Source: Pseudomonas fulva NBRC 16637 = DSM 17717
GTDB taxonomy: Bacteria > Pseudomonadota > Gammaproteobacteria > Pseudomonadales > Pseudomonadaceae
Direction of reading: 5' to 3'
Length of the DNA stretch: 64,000 bases
NCBI RefSeq assembly: GCF_000730565.1
Contig: NZ_BBIQ01000007.1
Span: forward strand, 62,001-126,000
A program made the translations under genes and the position numbers. Within the stretch, counting starts at the first letter, position 1, and each line of letters opens with the position of its first letter. Positions 41,207-49,925 of this stretch are shown here, in pieces. A model generated the notes under the pieces. The model was not told the DNA's origin and made no database searches. It was given only the letters and a program-made list of their open reading frames with translations.

Positions 41207-43123
41207 ATGCCCGCTCATAATCCTGCCTCGGAACTGGCGGCCTTCGTCGACAGTCACTTCGGCCACCGCGGCTTGGTCCCGGAAACGGTGATCGCCGAAT
41301 CCTGGTACCGCAGCGTCACCCAGCACCGCCTGGACCCGAGCGTGCACCCAACGGACAACATCCTCAGCGCCGCCGAAATCCGCCAGCTGCAAGCCCAACA
41401 CCAAGCCTACCTGACCCTCGCCAGCCAAGGCGTGAGTGGTTTGGCCCGGCGGGTAGCGGATGCAGGTTTCGCCGTCTTGCTCAGCGATGCGGCAGGGGTC
41501 ACGCTTGATGCTCGCCTACCTGCCGACACCGGGCGCTTCACAGGTTCCGGGCTGGTGGTGGGGGCGCGCTGGGACGAGTCCATCGCCGGCACGAACGGGA
41601 TAGGCACCGCGCTGGCCTCGCAACAGGCACTGACCATTCACCGTCAGGAACATTTCCTGGCCAGCAATGCCCGGCTCAGTTGCTCGGTCTCACCGATCTT
41701 CGACAGCCACAACCACCTGCTCGGTTGCCTGAACGCGACCTGCTTGTATGACGATGGTCCCAAGCAGGCCCAGCACCTGACCCTGCAGTTGGTGACGCTG
41801 TACGCCCGCCTGATCGAAAACGCACACTTTCGCCAGCGTTACCGCGACTGCCTGACCCTCGCGGTCAAGCCCTGCGACGGCGATGCGGACCTGGTAGCCG
41901 AGCAACTGCTGGCACTCGACGAGGGTGGCCGTATCGTCGGTGCCAACCGGGCCGCATTCAGCAACAACCCCCATGCCCTGCTCGGGCTGCGCATCGAGCA
42001 TGTGTTAAGCGCCGATATCGACCAGCTGCTGGCCCTGACCCAGGGCGGTGCTCGGGGCGCGCAATTGTACGATGCCAGCCAGGTCAAGGGCCTTGAGGTG
42101 GGCCTGCGAGTGCCGCGCGCTTATCGCGCTTGTGCCCCGGCCGCACCGGCGGCATCTGCCAACGCGCATCCGACACTCGACCAACTGGCAGGCGGCGACC
42201 CCCAGCTTCAGCACGCCGTGACGCGCCTGCGCAAGGTGCTGGACAAGGACATCGCGCTGCTGCTCAGCGGTGAAACCGGCACGGGCAAGGAAGCGTTCGC
42301 TCGCGCCCTGCACCAGGCAAGCGCCCGAAGCGCCCGGCCTTTCGTGGCGCTCAATTGCGCCGCCATTCCAGAAGCGCTGATCGAAAGCGAGCTATTCGGC
42401 TACCGGGCCGGCAGCTTCACCGGGGCAGACCGCAAGGGCATGAAAGGCAAGCTGGAACAGGCCAATGGCGGCACGCTGTTTCTCGATGAAATAGGCGACA
42501 TGCCTGCCGATCTGCAAACCCGCCTGCTACGGGTACTGGCGGAACGGGAGCTGGTTGCGCTGGGGGCGACCACGCCGGTAAGGCTGGATATTCAGGTGAT
42601 ATCGGCGACGCATCAGGACCTGGTTGCCAGGATCGCCACCCACCAGTTCCGAGAGGACCTCTACTACCGACTCTGCGGCATGCGTATCACCCTGCCGGCG
42701 CTGCGCGAACGCAGTGATCGGGCGCAGGTGATCGAGGGTGTTCTAGCACGTTTGGCGCCGGGGCTGCACCTCTCGGCCCAAGCACGCGCCGCGCTGCTGG
42801 CCTATCCTTGGCCGGGCAATATTCGCCAACTGCTCAATGCCCTGCGCCAGGGCGCTGCCCTGGCCGAAGACGGGTGCATCGAGCTGGCCGACCTGCCCGC
42901 CGAGTTGCAGCAAGCGCAGGTCGAACCAGGCAGGACGATCTGCGCAGCGCCGCGCCTTGGGCAGCAGGTGGAAGAGGCCGAGGCCGACCACCTGCTGGCG
43001 CTGTTGCGGCGCAACCAGTGGAACATGAGTGCCGCCGCCCAGGCCGCTGGCATCTCGCGGTCCACGCTGTACCGCAAGATCAAGCGCCACGGCATCGTGC
43101 AACCGAATCGCCAGGGCAACTGA
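41207..43123 (+). CDS. AcoR-type sigma-54-dependent activator
   Basis: A 638-residue enhancer-binding protein. The N-terminal 300 residues hold a GAF-type sensor (ESWYRSV, ESIAGTNGIGTALAS) of the AcoR class. The AAA+ domain has Walker A GETGTGKEAFARAL, Walker B GGTLFLDEIGDM and the sigma-54 contact loop GSFTGAD, in place of the usual GAFTGA. A Fis-type HTH ends the protein (NMSAAAQAAGISRSTLYRKI). The start MPAHNPASE is chosen because TGGAG lies seven bases upstream. It converges with the alcohol/aldehyde dehydrogenase operon, which has a sigma-54 promoter. Confidence 0.93.
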   Translation: MPAHNPASELAAFVDSHFGHRGLVPETVIAESWYRSVTQHRLDPSVHPTDNILSAAEIRQLQAQHQAYLTLASQGVSGLARRVADAGFAVLLSDAAGVTLDARLPADTGRFTGSGLVVGARWDESIAGTNGIGTALASQQALTIHRQEHFLASNARLSCSVSPIFDSHNHLLGCLNATCLYDDGPKQAQHLTLQLVTLYARLIENAHFRQRYRDCLTLAVKPCDGDADLVAEQLLALDEGGRIVGANRAAFSNNPHALLGLRIEHVLSADIDQLLALTQGGARGAQLYDASQVKGLEVGLRVPRAYRACAPAAPAASANAHPTLDQLAGGDPQLQHAVTRLRKVLDKDIALLLSGETGTGKEAFARALHQASARSARPFVALNCAAIPEALIESELFGYRAGSFTGADRKGMKGKLEQANGGTLFLDEIGDMPADLQTRLLRVLAERELVALGATTPVRLDIQVISATHQDLVARIATHQFREDLYYRLCGMRITLPALRERSDRAQVIEGVLARLAPGLHLSAQARAALLAYPWPGNIRQLLNALRQGAALAEDGCIELADLPAELQQAQVEPGRTICAAPRLGQQVEEAEADHLLALLRRNQWNMSAAAQAAGISRSTLYRKIKRHGIVQPNRQGN

Positions 43124-43125
43124 GC

Positions 43126-43153
43126 CCAGTGCCCCGCCACGCCGGGGCACTGG
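43126..43153. terminator. Shared hairpin between convergent acoR-like and aldA genes
   Basis: A perfect 11-bp stem CCAGTGCCCCG and CGGGGCACTGG with a six-base loop, centred between two convergent stops. It is a good candidate for bidirectional termination, though T runs are absent. Confidence 0.65.
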
Positions 43154-43166
43154 CCACGGCTGGGCT

Positions 43167-44606
43167 TCAACCCTGGATGTAGACCACCTGCGTGCGCGTG
43201 TACTCGTAGAGCCCGTGCTTACCGTCCGCCCCACCAATGCCCGACTTGCGGGCCCCGGCGTGGAAGCCTTGCATGGCCTCGAAGTTTTCGCGGTTGATGT
43301 AGGTCTCGCCGAAGTCGATTTCCCGGCACGCCTTGAGCGCGGCGTTCAGATCGCGGGTGTAGAGTGACGAGGTCAGCCCGTACTCGCTGTCGTTGGCCAA
43401 GGCAATGGCTTCGTCCAGGTCCTCCACCACCTGAATTGGCAACACCGGCCCGAAGATTTCCTTGCGCATGATCTCCATGTCGGCCGTGCAGCCTGCCAGC
43501 ACGGTGGGCTGATAGTGAAAACCGCTGCCAAGGTCAGCCACCTGCCCGCCCGTGACCACCTGCGCGCCTTGGGTCTGGGCAGTGCGCACCATCTGCGCCA
43601 CCTTGTCCAGGCCGGCCCGGTTGATCAACGGTCCCATGTGCAGGTCCTGCTGCGTCGATGGGTCGCCATAGCGTGTGGCGGCCATCGCCTGGGCCACCTG
43701 ATCGATGAACCGATCGGCCACCTGGCGCGCCACATAAACACGCTCTGCGCAGTTGCACACCTGCCCGGTGTTGATCACCCGCGAGGCGACGATCGCGTTG
43801 ACTGCCAGGTCCAGGTCGGCATCGGCCAACACGATGGCAGGCGCCTTGCCGCCCAGCTCCAGGTTCAGCTTGGTGATGTTCGGCGCCGCCGCTGCCATGA
43901 TCCGCGCACCGGTCGCCACGCTGCCGGTGAAACTGACCATGTCCACGCCCGGGTGACTGGACAGGCCGTGGCCCACGGCGGCGCCTGTGCCGCCGACCAC
44001 GTTGAACACCCCGGGTGGCAGGCCGGTCTCGGCCACCAGGCGGGCGAACGCGTAGCAGTTGATCGGGGTTTCCTCACTCGGCTTGACCACGATGGTGTTG
44101 CCGGTAATGAGCGCCGGCGCCATCTTGCGGGCGATCAGGAAAAAGGGGAAGTTCCACGGCAGGATGCCTGCCACCACGCCCACGGGCTTGCGCATGAGAA
44201 ACACGTGTTCGGCCTGACGGTCGCTGGTCAACACCTCGCCTTCCAGGCGTCGCGCCCATTCAGCCATGTAGTCCAGGTAATCGGCCGTGAAGCCGACTTC
44301 CACCTGGGCCAGGGCCGGCACCTTGCCGCCTTCCAGGGTGATGGTCCGGGCCAGCTGATCGGCATTGGCCCGTATCCGGTTCGCGATGGCGCGCAGGTAG
44401 CCTGCGCGTTCCTGCGCAGGCCGGGCTGCCCAGGCGCGCTGAGCCCGGCGTGCCGCGCTCACGGCCTGGTCGACCTGGGCCTGCGAAGACTCCGGCACGC
44501 GACCGAGCAACTGGCCATTGGCCGGGTTATGGACTTCGAGCAGGCCTTCACCGGGTTCGAACCGGTTGTCGATGAAGTTCTGGTAGACCGAATCGTTCAT
44601 GGGCAT
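43167..44606 (-). CDS. aldA: Aldehyde dehydrogenase (AldA-like, lactaldehyde/glycolaldehyde)
   Basis: A 479-residue NAD-dependent aldehyde dehydrogenase that matches E. coli AldA along its length, including FTADYLDYMAEWARRLEGE, GILPWNFPFFLIARKMAPAL, the catalytic Cys in NTGQVCNCAERVYV, the Glu in LELGGKAPAIV, and INRENFEAMQGFHAG near the end. AldA oxidises lactaldehyde and glycolaldehyde. The ATG (MPMNDSV) lies one base after the alcohol dehydrogenase stop, with CAGGAG upstream. It would finish oxidation of aldehydes made by the PQQ enzyme, for example from 1,2-diols, which is inference from similarity and context. Confidence 0.93.
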   Translation of the reverse strand: MPMNDSVYQNFIDNRFEPGEGLLEVHNPANGQLLGRVPESSQAQVDQAVSAARRAQRAWAARPAQERAGYLRAIANRIRANADQLARTITLEGGKVPALAQVEVGFTADYLDYMAEWARRLEGEVLTSDRQAEHVFLMRKPVGVVAGILPWNFPFFLIARKMAPALITGNTIVVKPSEETPINCYAFARLVAETGLPPGVFNVVGGTGAAVGHGLSSHPGVDMVSFTGSVATGARIMAAAAPNITKLNLELGGKAPAIVLADADLDLAVNAIVASRVINTGQVCNCAERVYVARQVADRFIDQVAQAMAATRYGDPSTQQDLHMGPLINRAGLDKVAQMVRTAQTQGAQVVTGGQVADLGSGFHYQPTVLAGCTADMEIMRKEIFGPVLPIQVVEDLDEAIALANDSEYGLTSSLYTRDLNAALKACREIDFGETYINRENFEAMQGFHAGARKSGIGGADGKHGLYEYTRTQVVYIQG

Positions 44607-44607
44607 T

Positions 44608-46776
44608 TCACTCCTGTGGGGCATTGTCAGCCAGCGATGAAGGGGTTGCCGGACGGGCGCTGAACCGCTTCCAGACCTCGCCTTCCTCCTGCAAATCGTG
44701 AGCACGCTTGATCAGGTATTGATGGACCTGCTCGACTTGCTCAGGGTTGAGGTTGTCGGCAAACGAGGGCATGCCATCGGGCACCCTGCCGCCGTAGAGA
44801 ATCCCGAGGAACATCTGGTGCTTGTCGGCGCCCAGCTTGCGCAGGTCGGGCAAGACCCCGCCGCTGACGGCATGGATGCCATGGCACTGGGAGCAGTTGC
44901 CGTCGTACAGCGCAGCGCCTGCAGCGACCGTCTCGGCATTGGCCGTCAAAGGTGGCGGCTTGGGCGCATCGGCAGGCGGGGCCGGCTCGCGCAGCTTGGC
45001 CGAGCCGCCCAGCTTGTAGGTCAGCACCTGTGCATAGGGCTGCACGCCTGCACGCAAAGAGAGTGCGCCAGCGAACGTGGAAAATGCGCCGCCCCAGCCA
45101 GCCATGAACGTGACGTATTGCTCGCCGTCGACGGCATAGGTGATCGGTGCGGCCATCACGCCGCTGGCCGCAGGCGCTTCCCACAGCTTCTTGCCGGTTT
45201 CGGCGGCATAAGCAATGACCCGGCCGTCGGCGCTGCCTTCGAACACCAGGTTGCCGGCCGTGCTCAAGGTGCCACCATTGAAGATCGTGATGTACGGCAC
45301 TTCCCAGGCAGGCGCCTGCTTGACCGGGTCCCAGGCAATCAGTTTGCCTGACCAGGTCTTGGCCATGTCCAGCAGCCCTTCGGCGCCTTCGGGCATCATG
45401 CCGGTACGCAGCCCCAACTGGTAGACGCTCTTGAACGGGTTGCGCTTGGGCGCTTCTGGCACGTGCTCATAGTAGGCCGACATGATGTGGGCCGGGATGT
45501 ACACCAGCCCCGTCTGCGGGTTGTACGACATCGGGTGCCAGTCGTGTGCCCCCCAGAACGCCGGAGTCACCAGCTTGCGCTTGCCGTCCTTCCAGTAGGC
45601 CGCTGCCTCGTCGTCGACGATGGGCCGGCCGGTCTTCATGTCGATGCCTTTGGCCCAGTTCACCGGCACGATGTTCTTGGCCGACAGCAACTCGCCGGTT
45701 TCCCGGTCCAGCACGTAGAAGAAGCCATTCTTGGGCGCTTGCATCAGCACCTTGCGCGGCTTGCCGTCGATGGGCAGCTCGGCCAGGATCATGTGCTGGG
45801 TGGCCGTGAAGTCCCAGGCGTCGCCGGGCGTGGTCTGGTAGTGCCAGGCGTACTCGCCGGTATCGGCGTTCACCGCCACGATCGAGGACAGGAACAGGTT
45901 GTCGCCCTTGGCCTGGCTGCGCCATTTGGGGTCCCACATCGCGCCGTTGCCCACGCCGATGTACAGCAGGTTCAGCTGCGGATCGTAGGCAAAGGAATCC
46001 CAGGCGGTGCCGCCGCCGCCCCACTCGACATAGGCATCCCCGTGCCAGGTCTTGCTGGCGATCTGCATGGCTTTATCCTCAGACGGCAGCTTCGGATCGC
46101 CCGGTACGGTGTAGAACCGCCATGCCTGGCGCCCGGTCTCGGCATCGTAGGCGGTGACGTAGCCACGTACGCCGAATTCGGCGCCGCCATTGCCAATCAC
46201 CACCTTGCCGTTGACCACCCGCGGCGCACCGGTGATGGTGTAGCTGCGCTTAGTATCGGCGCGGGTATCGACCGACCAGACCCGCTTGCCGGTCTTGGCA
46301 TCGATGGCCTCCAGGCGACCGTCCAGCACACCCACATAGACCTTGCCCTGCCACACCGCCACGCCCCTGTTGACCGCATCGCAGCAGGCTTCGCCGGCAC
46401 GGTTGCGGTCGGACTGCGGATCGTACTTCCACAGCAGCTGGCCGTTGCGCGCATCCAGCGCGTACACCACCGAGAACGGCCCCGTGGTGTACATCACCCC
46501 ATCGACCACGATGGGGGTCGCCTCCACGCCGCGGTCCAGGTCGAGCTTGTAGCTCCACGCCAGCCCCAGCTGGCCCACGTTGCTCTGGTCGATGGTCTTG
46601 AGGGGGCTGAAGCGTTGCTCGTCGTACGTGCGGCCATGGCTCATCCAGTTGCCGGGCTCTTTGTCCGCATCAATGATGCGTTGCCCATCGACACCGGCGG
46701 CGAAGGCCAGGGGTGTCCAGCTGAGAGCCAGGGCCAAGCAGCCGCGTGCAAGGCGTTGGGGGCCTGATCGATTCAT
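44608..46776 (-). CDS. PQQ-dependent quinohaemoprotein alcohol dehydrogenase (type II)
   Basis: A 722-residue periplasmic enzyme. A signal peptide (about 1-26, ending FAAG) precedes an eight-bladed PQQ propeller with tryptophan-docking repeats (WSYKLDLDRGVEATPIV, AWDPVKQAPAWEVP), the vicinal disulphide GEACCDAVNRG, and catalytic Asp in TPGDAWDFTATQH. The last 90 residues are a cytochrome c domain with haem motif CSQCH. This combination is the type II quinohaemoprotein ADH, as in P. putida HK5 enzymes. It oxidises primary alcohols or diols and passes electrons to the respiratory chain. PQQ synthesis genes are elsewhere. Confidence 0.95.
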   Translation of the reverse strand: MNRSGPQRLARGCLALALSWTPLAFAAGVDGQRIIDADKEPGNWMSHGRTYDEQRFSPLKTIDQSNVGQLGLAWSYKLDLDRGVEATPIVVDGVMYTTGPFSVVYALDARNGQLLWKYDPQSDRNRAGEACCDAVNRGVAVWQGKVYVGVLDGRLEAIDAKTGKRVWSVDTRADTKRSYTITGAPRVVNGKVVIGNGGAEFGVRGYVTAYDAETGRQAWRFYTVPGDPKLPSEDKAMQIASKTWHGDAYVEWGGGGTAWDSFAYDPQLNLLYIGVGNGAMWDPKWRSQAKGDNLFLSSIVAVNADTGEYAWHYQTTPGDAWDFTATQHMILAELPIDGKPRKVLMQAPKNGFFYVLDRETGELLSAKNIVPVNWAKGIDMKTGRPIVDDEAAAYWKDGKRKLVTPAFWGAHDWHPMSYNPQTGLVYIPAHIMSAYYEHVPEAPKRNPFKSVYQLGLRTGMMPEGAEGLLDMAKTWSGKLIAWDPVKQAPAWEVPYITIFNGGTLSTAGNLVFEGSADGRVIAYAAETGKKLWEAPAASGVMAAPITYAVDGEQYVTFMAGWGGAFSTFAGALSLRAGVQPYAQVLTYKLGGSAKLREPAPPADAPKPPPLTANAETVAAGAALYDGNCSQCHGIHAVSGGVLPDLRKLGADKHQMFLGILYGGRVPDGMPSFADNLNPEQVEQVHQYLIKRAHDLQEEGEVWKRFSARPATPSSLADNAPQE

Positions 46777-46833
46777 GCACTGTTCTCCGTTCTTGTTATG
46801 GCGACGCTGCGACGAGCGTCAGTCCAAACAAGA

Positions 46834-46848
46834 GCAACGGCTGTGCCA
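46834..46848 (-). promoter_or_regulatory. Sigma-54 promoter of the alcohol/aldehyde dehydrogenase operon
   Basis: On the minus strand the sequence is TGGCAC-AGCCG-TTGC, an exact -24/-12 element, 58 bp upstream of the PQQ-ADH start. It matches the presence of a sigma-54 activator gene next to the operon. Confidence 0.85.
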
Positions 46849-46940
46849 AACGGCCGGCTGACGGCCGCAGATACCGCAGTAGAGCCTTCGAGCCGTCAGT
46901 GGGGAGGGGCTGGATACGGGCAAATGCTCGACACAGTTGC

Positions 46941-46976
46941 GTCAACCCTGGGTCAACCGTGGCACAGGTGTGTCAC
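46941..46976. promoter_or_regulatory. Candidate activator-binding sites upstream of the sigma-54 promoter
   Basis: Two GTCAACC copies (46941 and 46952) and two GTGNCAC copies (46959 and 46970) are each spaced by 11 bp, one helical turn, about 95-140 bp upstream of the -24/-12 element. This is the usual distance for an enhancer-binding protein. The last copy overlaps the TraX stop. The rest of 46777-46972 holds no gene. Confidence 0.4.
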
Positions 46977-47677
46977 AGCCCAAGCGTGCTCAAGGCTTTG
47001 ATCAGCAAAAGGTGTAGCGGGTAAAAACCATAGGCCCAGCGACCCACAGCTGGCACGCGATGCCATCGGCAGTGCAACAGGCCGTTGCCGACCGCAATGG
47101 CCACGGCGGCAACCGCCAGGGTGACCCAGGTGAAGTGGGCGCCCAGGTGCGTCATCAACCAGCTGTTGGTCAAGTTGCCGGCCACCGCCAGCACGCACGG
47201 CACAAGCCACATTGCGCCCCCACAGCGGTAGGCAAGTACGCAGGCGGCGGGCAGCAGTACCCCTGGCAGGCCGTACATCAGGCACGGGCTGCCAGCCCAA
47301 GCCGCGCCCAGCGCGACCAACCCCAGCAGCCGCGCGGCTGCCTGGGTATGCTGCACGCTCCAGGCCACCAGCAGGCCCAACAACAGCGTCGGCATTACGC
47401 TGAACGTGGTCGAACCGCTGTCCAGCCAGCGGTAGGCAGGCTCGGACAGCACGGTGAACAGCAGCATCAGCCCCAGATACCGCCCATGGTGGCGATCGAG
47501 CGGCGTGTCAGGCTCGCGCCGCACCACGTTCATGGCCATGGCCAGGCAAAAGAGCGGAAACGCCAGTCGGCCAACCACTAACAGGCCGTGGGCCTGCGGC
47601 CAGACGAAGCGTAGGTGGTCGGCGAGCATCGCCAGCATTGCGAGCCATTTGACCAGGTCCAGCCCGGCTGAGCGCAC
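46973..47677 (-). CDS. TraX family membrane protein
   Basis: A 234-residue membrane protein with six to eight hydrophobic helices, starting with the TraX-type block GLDLVKWLAMLAMLADHLRF and ending GRWAYGFYPLHLLLIKAL. TraX acetylates F-pilin in plasmids; chromosomal homologues are probably acyltransferase-like with unknown targets. Start GTG with GGGGGAG about ten bases upstream, six bases after the YdjM-like gene stop. No conjugation genes are nearby. Confidence 0.82.
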   Translation of the reverse strand: MRSAGLDLVKWLAMLAMLADHLRFVWPQAHGLLVVGRLAFPLFCLAMAMNVVRREPDTPLDRHHGRYLGLMLLFTVLSEPAYRWLDSGSTTFSVMPTLLLGLLVAWSVQHTQAAARLLGLVALGAAWAGSPCLMYGLPGVLLPAACVLAYRCGGAMWLVPCVLAVAGNLTNSWLMTHLGAHFTWVTLAVAAVAIAVGNGLLHCRWHRVPAVGRWAYGFYPLHLLLIKALSTLGL

Positions 47678-47683
47678 TGGGCG

Positions 47684-48757
47684 CTACTCCCCCTGCCCTT
47701 GCCCAGGCGCTGCAATGCGCGCGGTCCAGGCGGCCAAGGGTAGCGGGGGCTGCTGGAAGACGATGCGGCGCCAGATCAACCCCAGCGCCTGCCCGTCGAA
47801 CAGGTCGCGCGGGCCGCTGGCTGTGTGCACGGCCGGTTGCTGCACCTGCCAGCGGCCCTGCTCGCCCTGCCGGGCCATGTCGAAGCGGAACGTGTAGTTG
47901 CCCGGCGTACCCATGCGCAGGTCGGTCACCACCAGCCGGTCGCCGACCTGGTCGTAGCGCAGCCAGTCGTCGGTGAACCAGCGCAGCCGCTGGTGCAGCG
48001 GATCGTTTGCCAGCACCTGGGCCAGAGGCAGGTTGCGGTTCAGGCGCAGCATCTCCGGCGACTCGCGGTCCAACAGGCTACTGACCCCTTCGTAATAGAC
48101 GCCGTCCGGCGCCTTGGCCAATACCCGCCAGACCAGACTGTTGAACGCCATGGGCACTGCCCGTACCTCGTTCACGGTCACGCCCTTGGCATCGAGCGCG
48201 GCCTGGAAACGGTGTTCGGCCAGGGTACGGCTGGCCAGGCCTAAGCCCAGGTAAGCGGTGCTCAAGCCCAGCGCAACGGCCATGAACCGTACCGCCCGGG
48301 CGTGGGTGCCGCGCACGGCGGCGTACGCCACCGCCACCAGCAGCGGCACGGTATACACCGGATCGATGATGAACACGGCCGCCCAGCTTTGCGGGGTCAC
48401 GTGCAAGGGCCACAGCAACTGGGTGCCGTACACGGTGAACGCGTCGAGCACGGGGTGGGTCACCAACACCAGCCAGAATGTCAGGAACAACCGGGGCAGC
48501 GTGTAGCCTTTGTCCGGCCAGGTCCTGTTCACCAGCCACGCCAGAAGCGCTGCCAGCGCGGTCAGCACGAACACTGAATGGGAAAAGCCGCGGTGGTAGG
48601 TCATCTGCGAGACCGGGTCGGCATAACGGATGATCACGTCCAAGTCCGGCAGTGTGGCCAACGCAGCGCCGTAGACCAGGGCCCTACGGCCCTGAATGCG
48701 CCCCAACAGTGTGCCTTGCAACGCAGCGCCAAGAACAGCTTGGGTTATCGAGTCCAA
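47684..48757 (-). CDS. YdjM/DUF457-like membrane-bound metal-dependent hydrolase
   Basis: A 357-residue protein of the membrane-bound metal-dependent hydrolase family. It begins with a TTG (LDSITQAVLGAALQG), preceded by GAAGG seven bases upstream, and has TLPDLDVIIRY and TYHRGFSHSVF, the conserved Asp and His metal ligands, with several membrane helices over about 60-190. The C-terminal 150 residues form a soluble part. Upstream in-frame codons lack family similarity. Its substrate is unknown; homologues are linked to LexA-controlled or envelope functions. Confidence 0.82.
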   Translation of the reverse strand: MDSITQAVLGAALQGTLLGRIQGRRALVYGAALATLPDLDVIIRYADPVSQMTYHRGFSHSVFVLTALAALLAWLVNRTWPDKGYTLPRLFLTFWLVLVTHPVLDAFTVYGTQLLWPLHVTPQSWAAVFIIDPVYTVPLLVAVAYAAVRGTHARAVRFMAVALGLSTAYLGLGLASRTLAEHRFQAALDAKGVTVNEVRAVPMAFNSLVWRVLAKAPDGVYYEGVSSLLDRESPEMLRLNRNLPLAQVLANDPLHQRLRWFTDDWLRYDQVGDRLVVTDLRMGTPGNYTFRFDMARQGEQGRWQVQQPAVHTASGPRDLFDGQALGLIWRRIVFQQPPLPLAAWTARIAAPGQGQGE

Positions 48758-48980
48758 ATCAAAGCCTTCGTCAGGAGGGTGTTGGGCCACGCTACCTGCT
48801 TGCGGGGCGCTTGCGCAATCGGCGGACGGTGCGCAGGCCCGCGCTGGAAACAGCTTGCAAAAAAGCTGGTCCGCCGGCTGGTAATATTTCTTACATCTGA
48901 GCTGCAGCATTTGATAGAACTACGCCACGTTGCTTGTACTTTCCCGCGCCTTGACCCTTTCCGAGATCCCCAACATCCGT

Positions 48981-49925
48981 ATGTCTACCCGGTTGCTCTG
49001 CGCCCTACGCCGTCGCTGGTTCACCTGGCTGTGCGCCGCCGCCTTGGTGCTCGCCCTGCCGGCCGGCTGCTCGGTCTTGCAGCACAAGGAACGCGAGCTG
49101 GTATTTCGCATCGAGCCAGGCCAGGCCAGTTGGTTTCATGGCCTGCCCGGCGGTGTCCAGGAGCTGGACCTGCGCCCGCGCACTTTCGCCGATAACCAGA
49201 GCCTGCATGCCTGGTGGTGGCCGGCAAGACGCGCCGATGCCCCGGCCATCCTTTACCTGCACGGTGTGCGCTGGAACCTTACCGGCCAGCTGTTTCGCAT
49301 CGAACAGCTGCACGCCATGGGCTATGCGGTGCTGGCGGTGGACTACCGCGGCTTTGGCCGCAGCCGAGGGGACTTGCCTTCCGAAGCCACCGTGTACGAG
49401 GACGCTCGCGTGGCTTGGGAGCGTTTCGCCCAACTGCAACCTGATGCGAGCAAACGTCTGATCTACGGGCACTCCCTGGGGGGCGCCGTAGCGGTCGACC
49501 TGGCGCGCACGCTCGCCCGTGAAGCCCGAGACACGCGCACCCCTGCCCCGGCGCGAGGGCTGATCCTGGAGTCCACGTTCACCTCGTTGGGCGATGTGGC
49601 AGGCGTGGTCGCCAATACATCGCTGCCGGTGCGCTGGCTGCTGTCGCAGAAGTTCGATTCACTGGGCAAAATTGGCGATATCGACCTGCCGGTGCTGCTG
49701 GTCCATGGCCTGGACGACCGCTACGTGCCCTCGCGTTTCAGCCAGCGGCTGTTCGAGGCCGCGCGTGAACCCAAGACGCTGTTGCTGGTGCCAGGTGCGA
49801 CACACAACAACAGCATGAGCCTGGCCGGGCAGCGTTATCGCAAGGCGATACAGGCCCTGTTCCAGGCGCGGCAGGTCACTGTACCGGCAGGAAATTCATC
49901 AACAGCAGGCTTTGCGCATAATTGA
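48981..49925 (+). CDS. Alpha/beta hydrolase lipoprotein
   Basis: A 314-residue alpha/beta hydrolase. The start MSTRLLCALRRRWFTW is followed by a hydrophobic stretch and the lipobox LPAGC, so it is probably a lipoprotein. The catalytic triad is visible: Ser in LIYGHSLGGAVAV, Asp in LVHGLDDRYVP and His in VPGATHNNS. This layout matches the BEM46/YfhR-like esterase-peptidase group. A longer frame from TTG 48930 is open but lacks a better ribosome site. Its 3' end overlaps the convergent lipoprotein gene by 50 bases. Confidence 0.84.
   Translation: MSTRLLCALRRRWFTWLCAAALVLALPAGCSVLQHKERELVFRIEPGQASWFHGLPGGVQELDLRPRTFADNQSLHAWWWPARRADAPAILYLHGVRWNLTGQLFRIEQLHAMGYAVLAVDYRGFGRSRGDLPSEATVYEDARVAWERFAQLQPDASKRLIYGHSLGGAVAVDLARTLAREARDTRTPAPARGLILESTFTSLGDVAGVVANTSLPVRWLLSQKFDSLGKIGDIDLPVLLVHGLDDRYVPSRFSQRLFEAAREPKTLLLVPGATHNNSMSLAGQRYRKAIQALFQARQVTVPAGNSSTAGFAHN

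Noticed and set aside
45463..46767. 434-codon open frame on + opposite the PQQ alcohol dehydrogenase
   Set aside because: The minus-strand protein has signal peptide, PQQ and haem motifs; the plus frame is a GC-bias shadow rich in His, Arg and Ala.
46973..47677. Conjugation locus suggested by the TraX-like protein
   Set aside because: No other tra, mob or relaxase gene is present; chromosomal TraX-family proteins are common in Pseudomonas.
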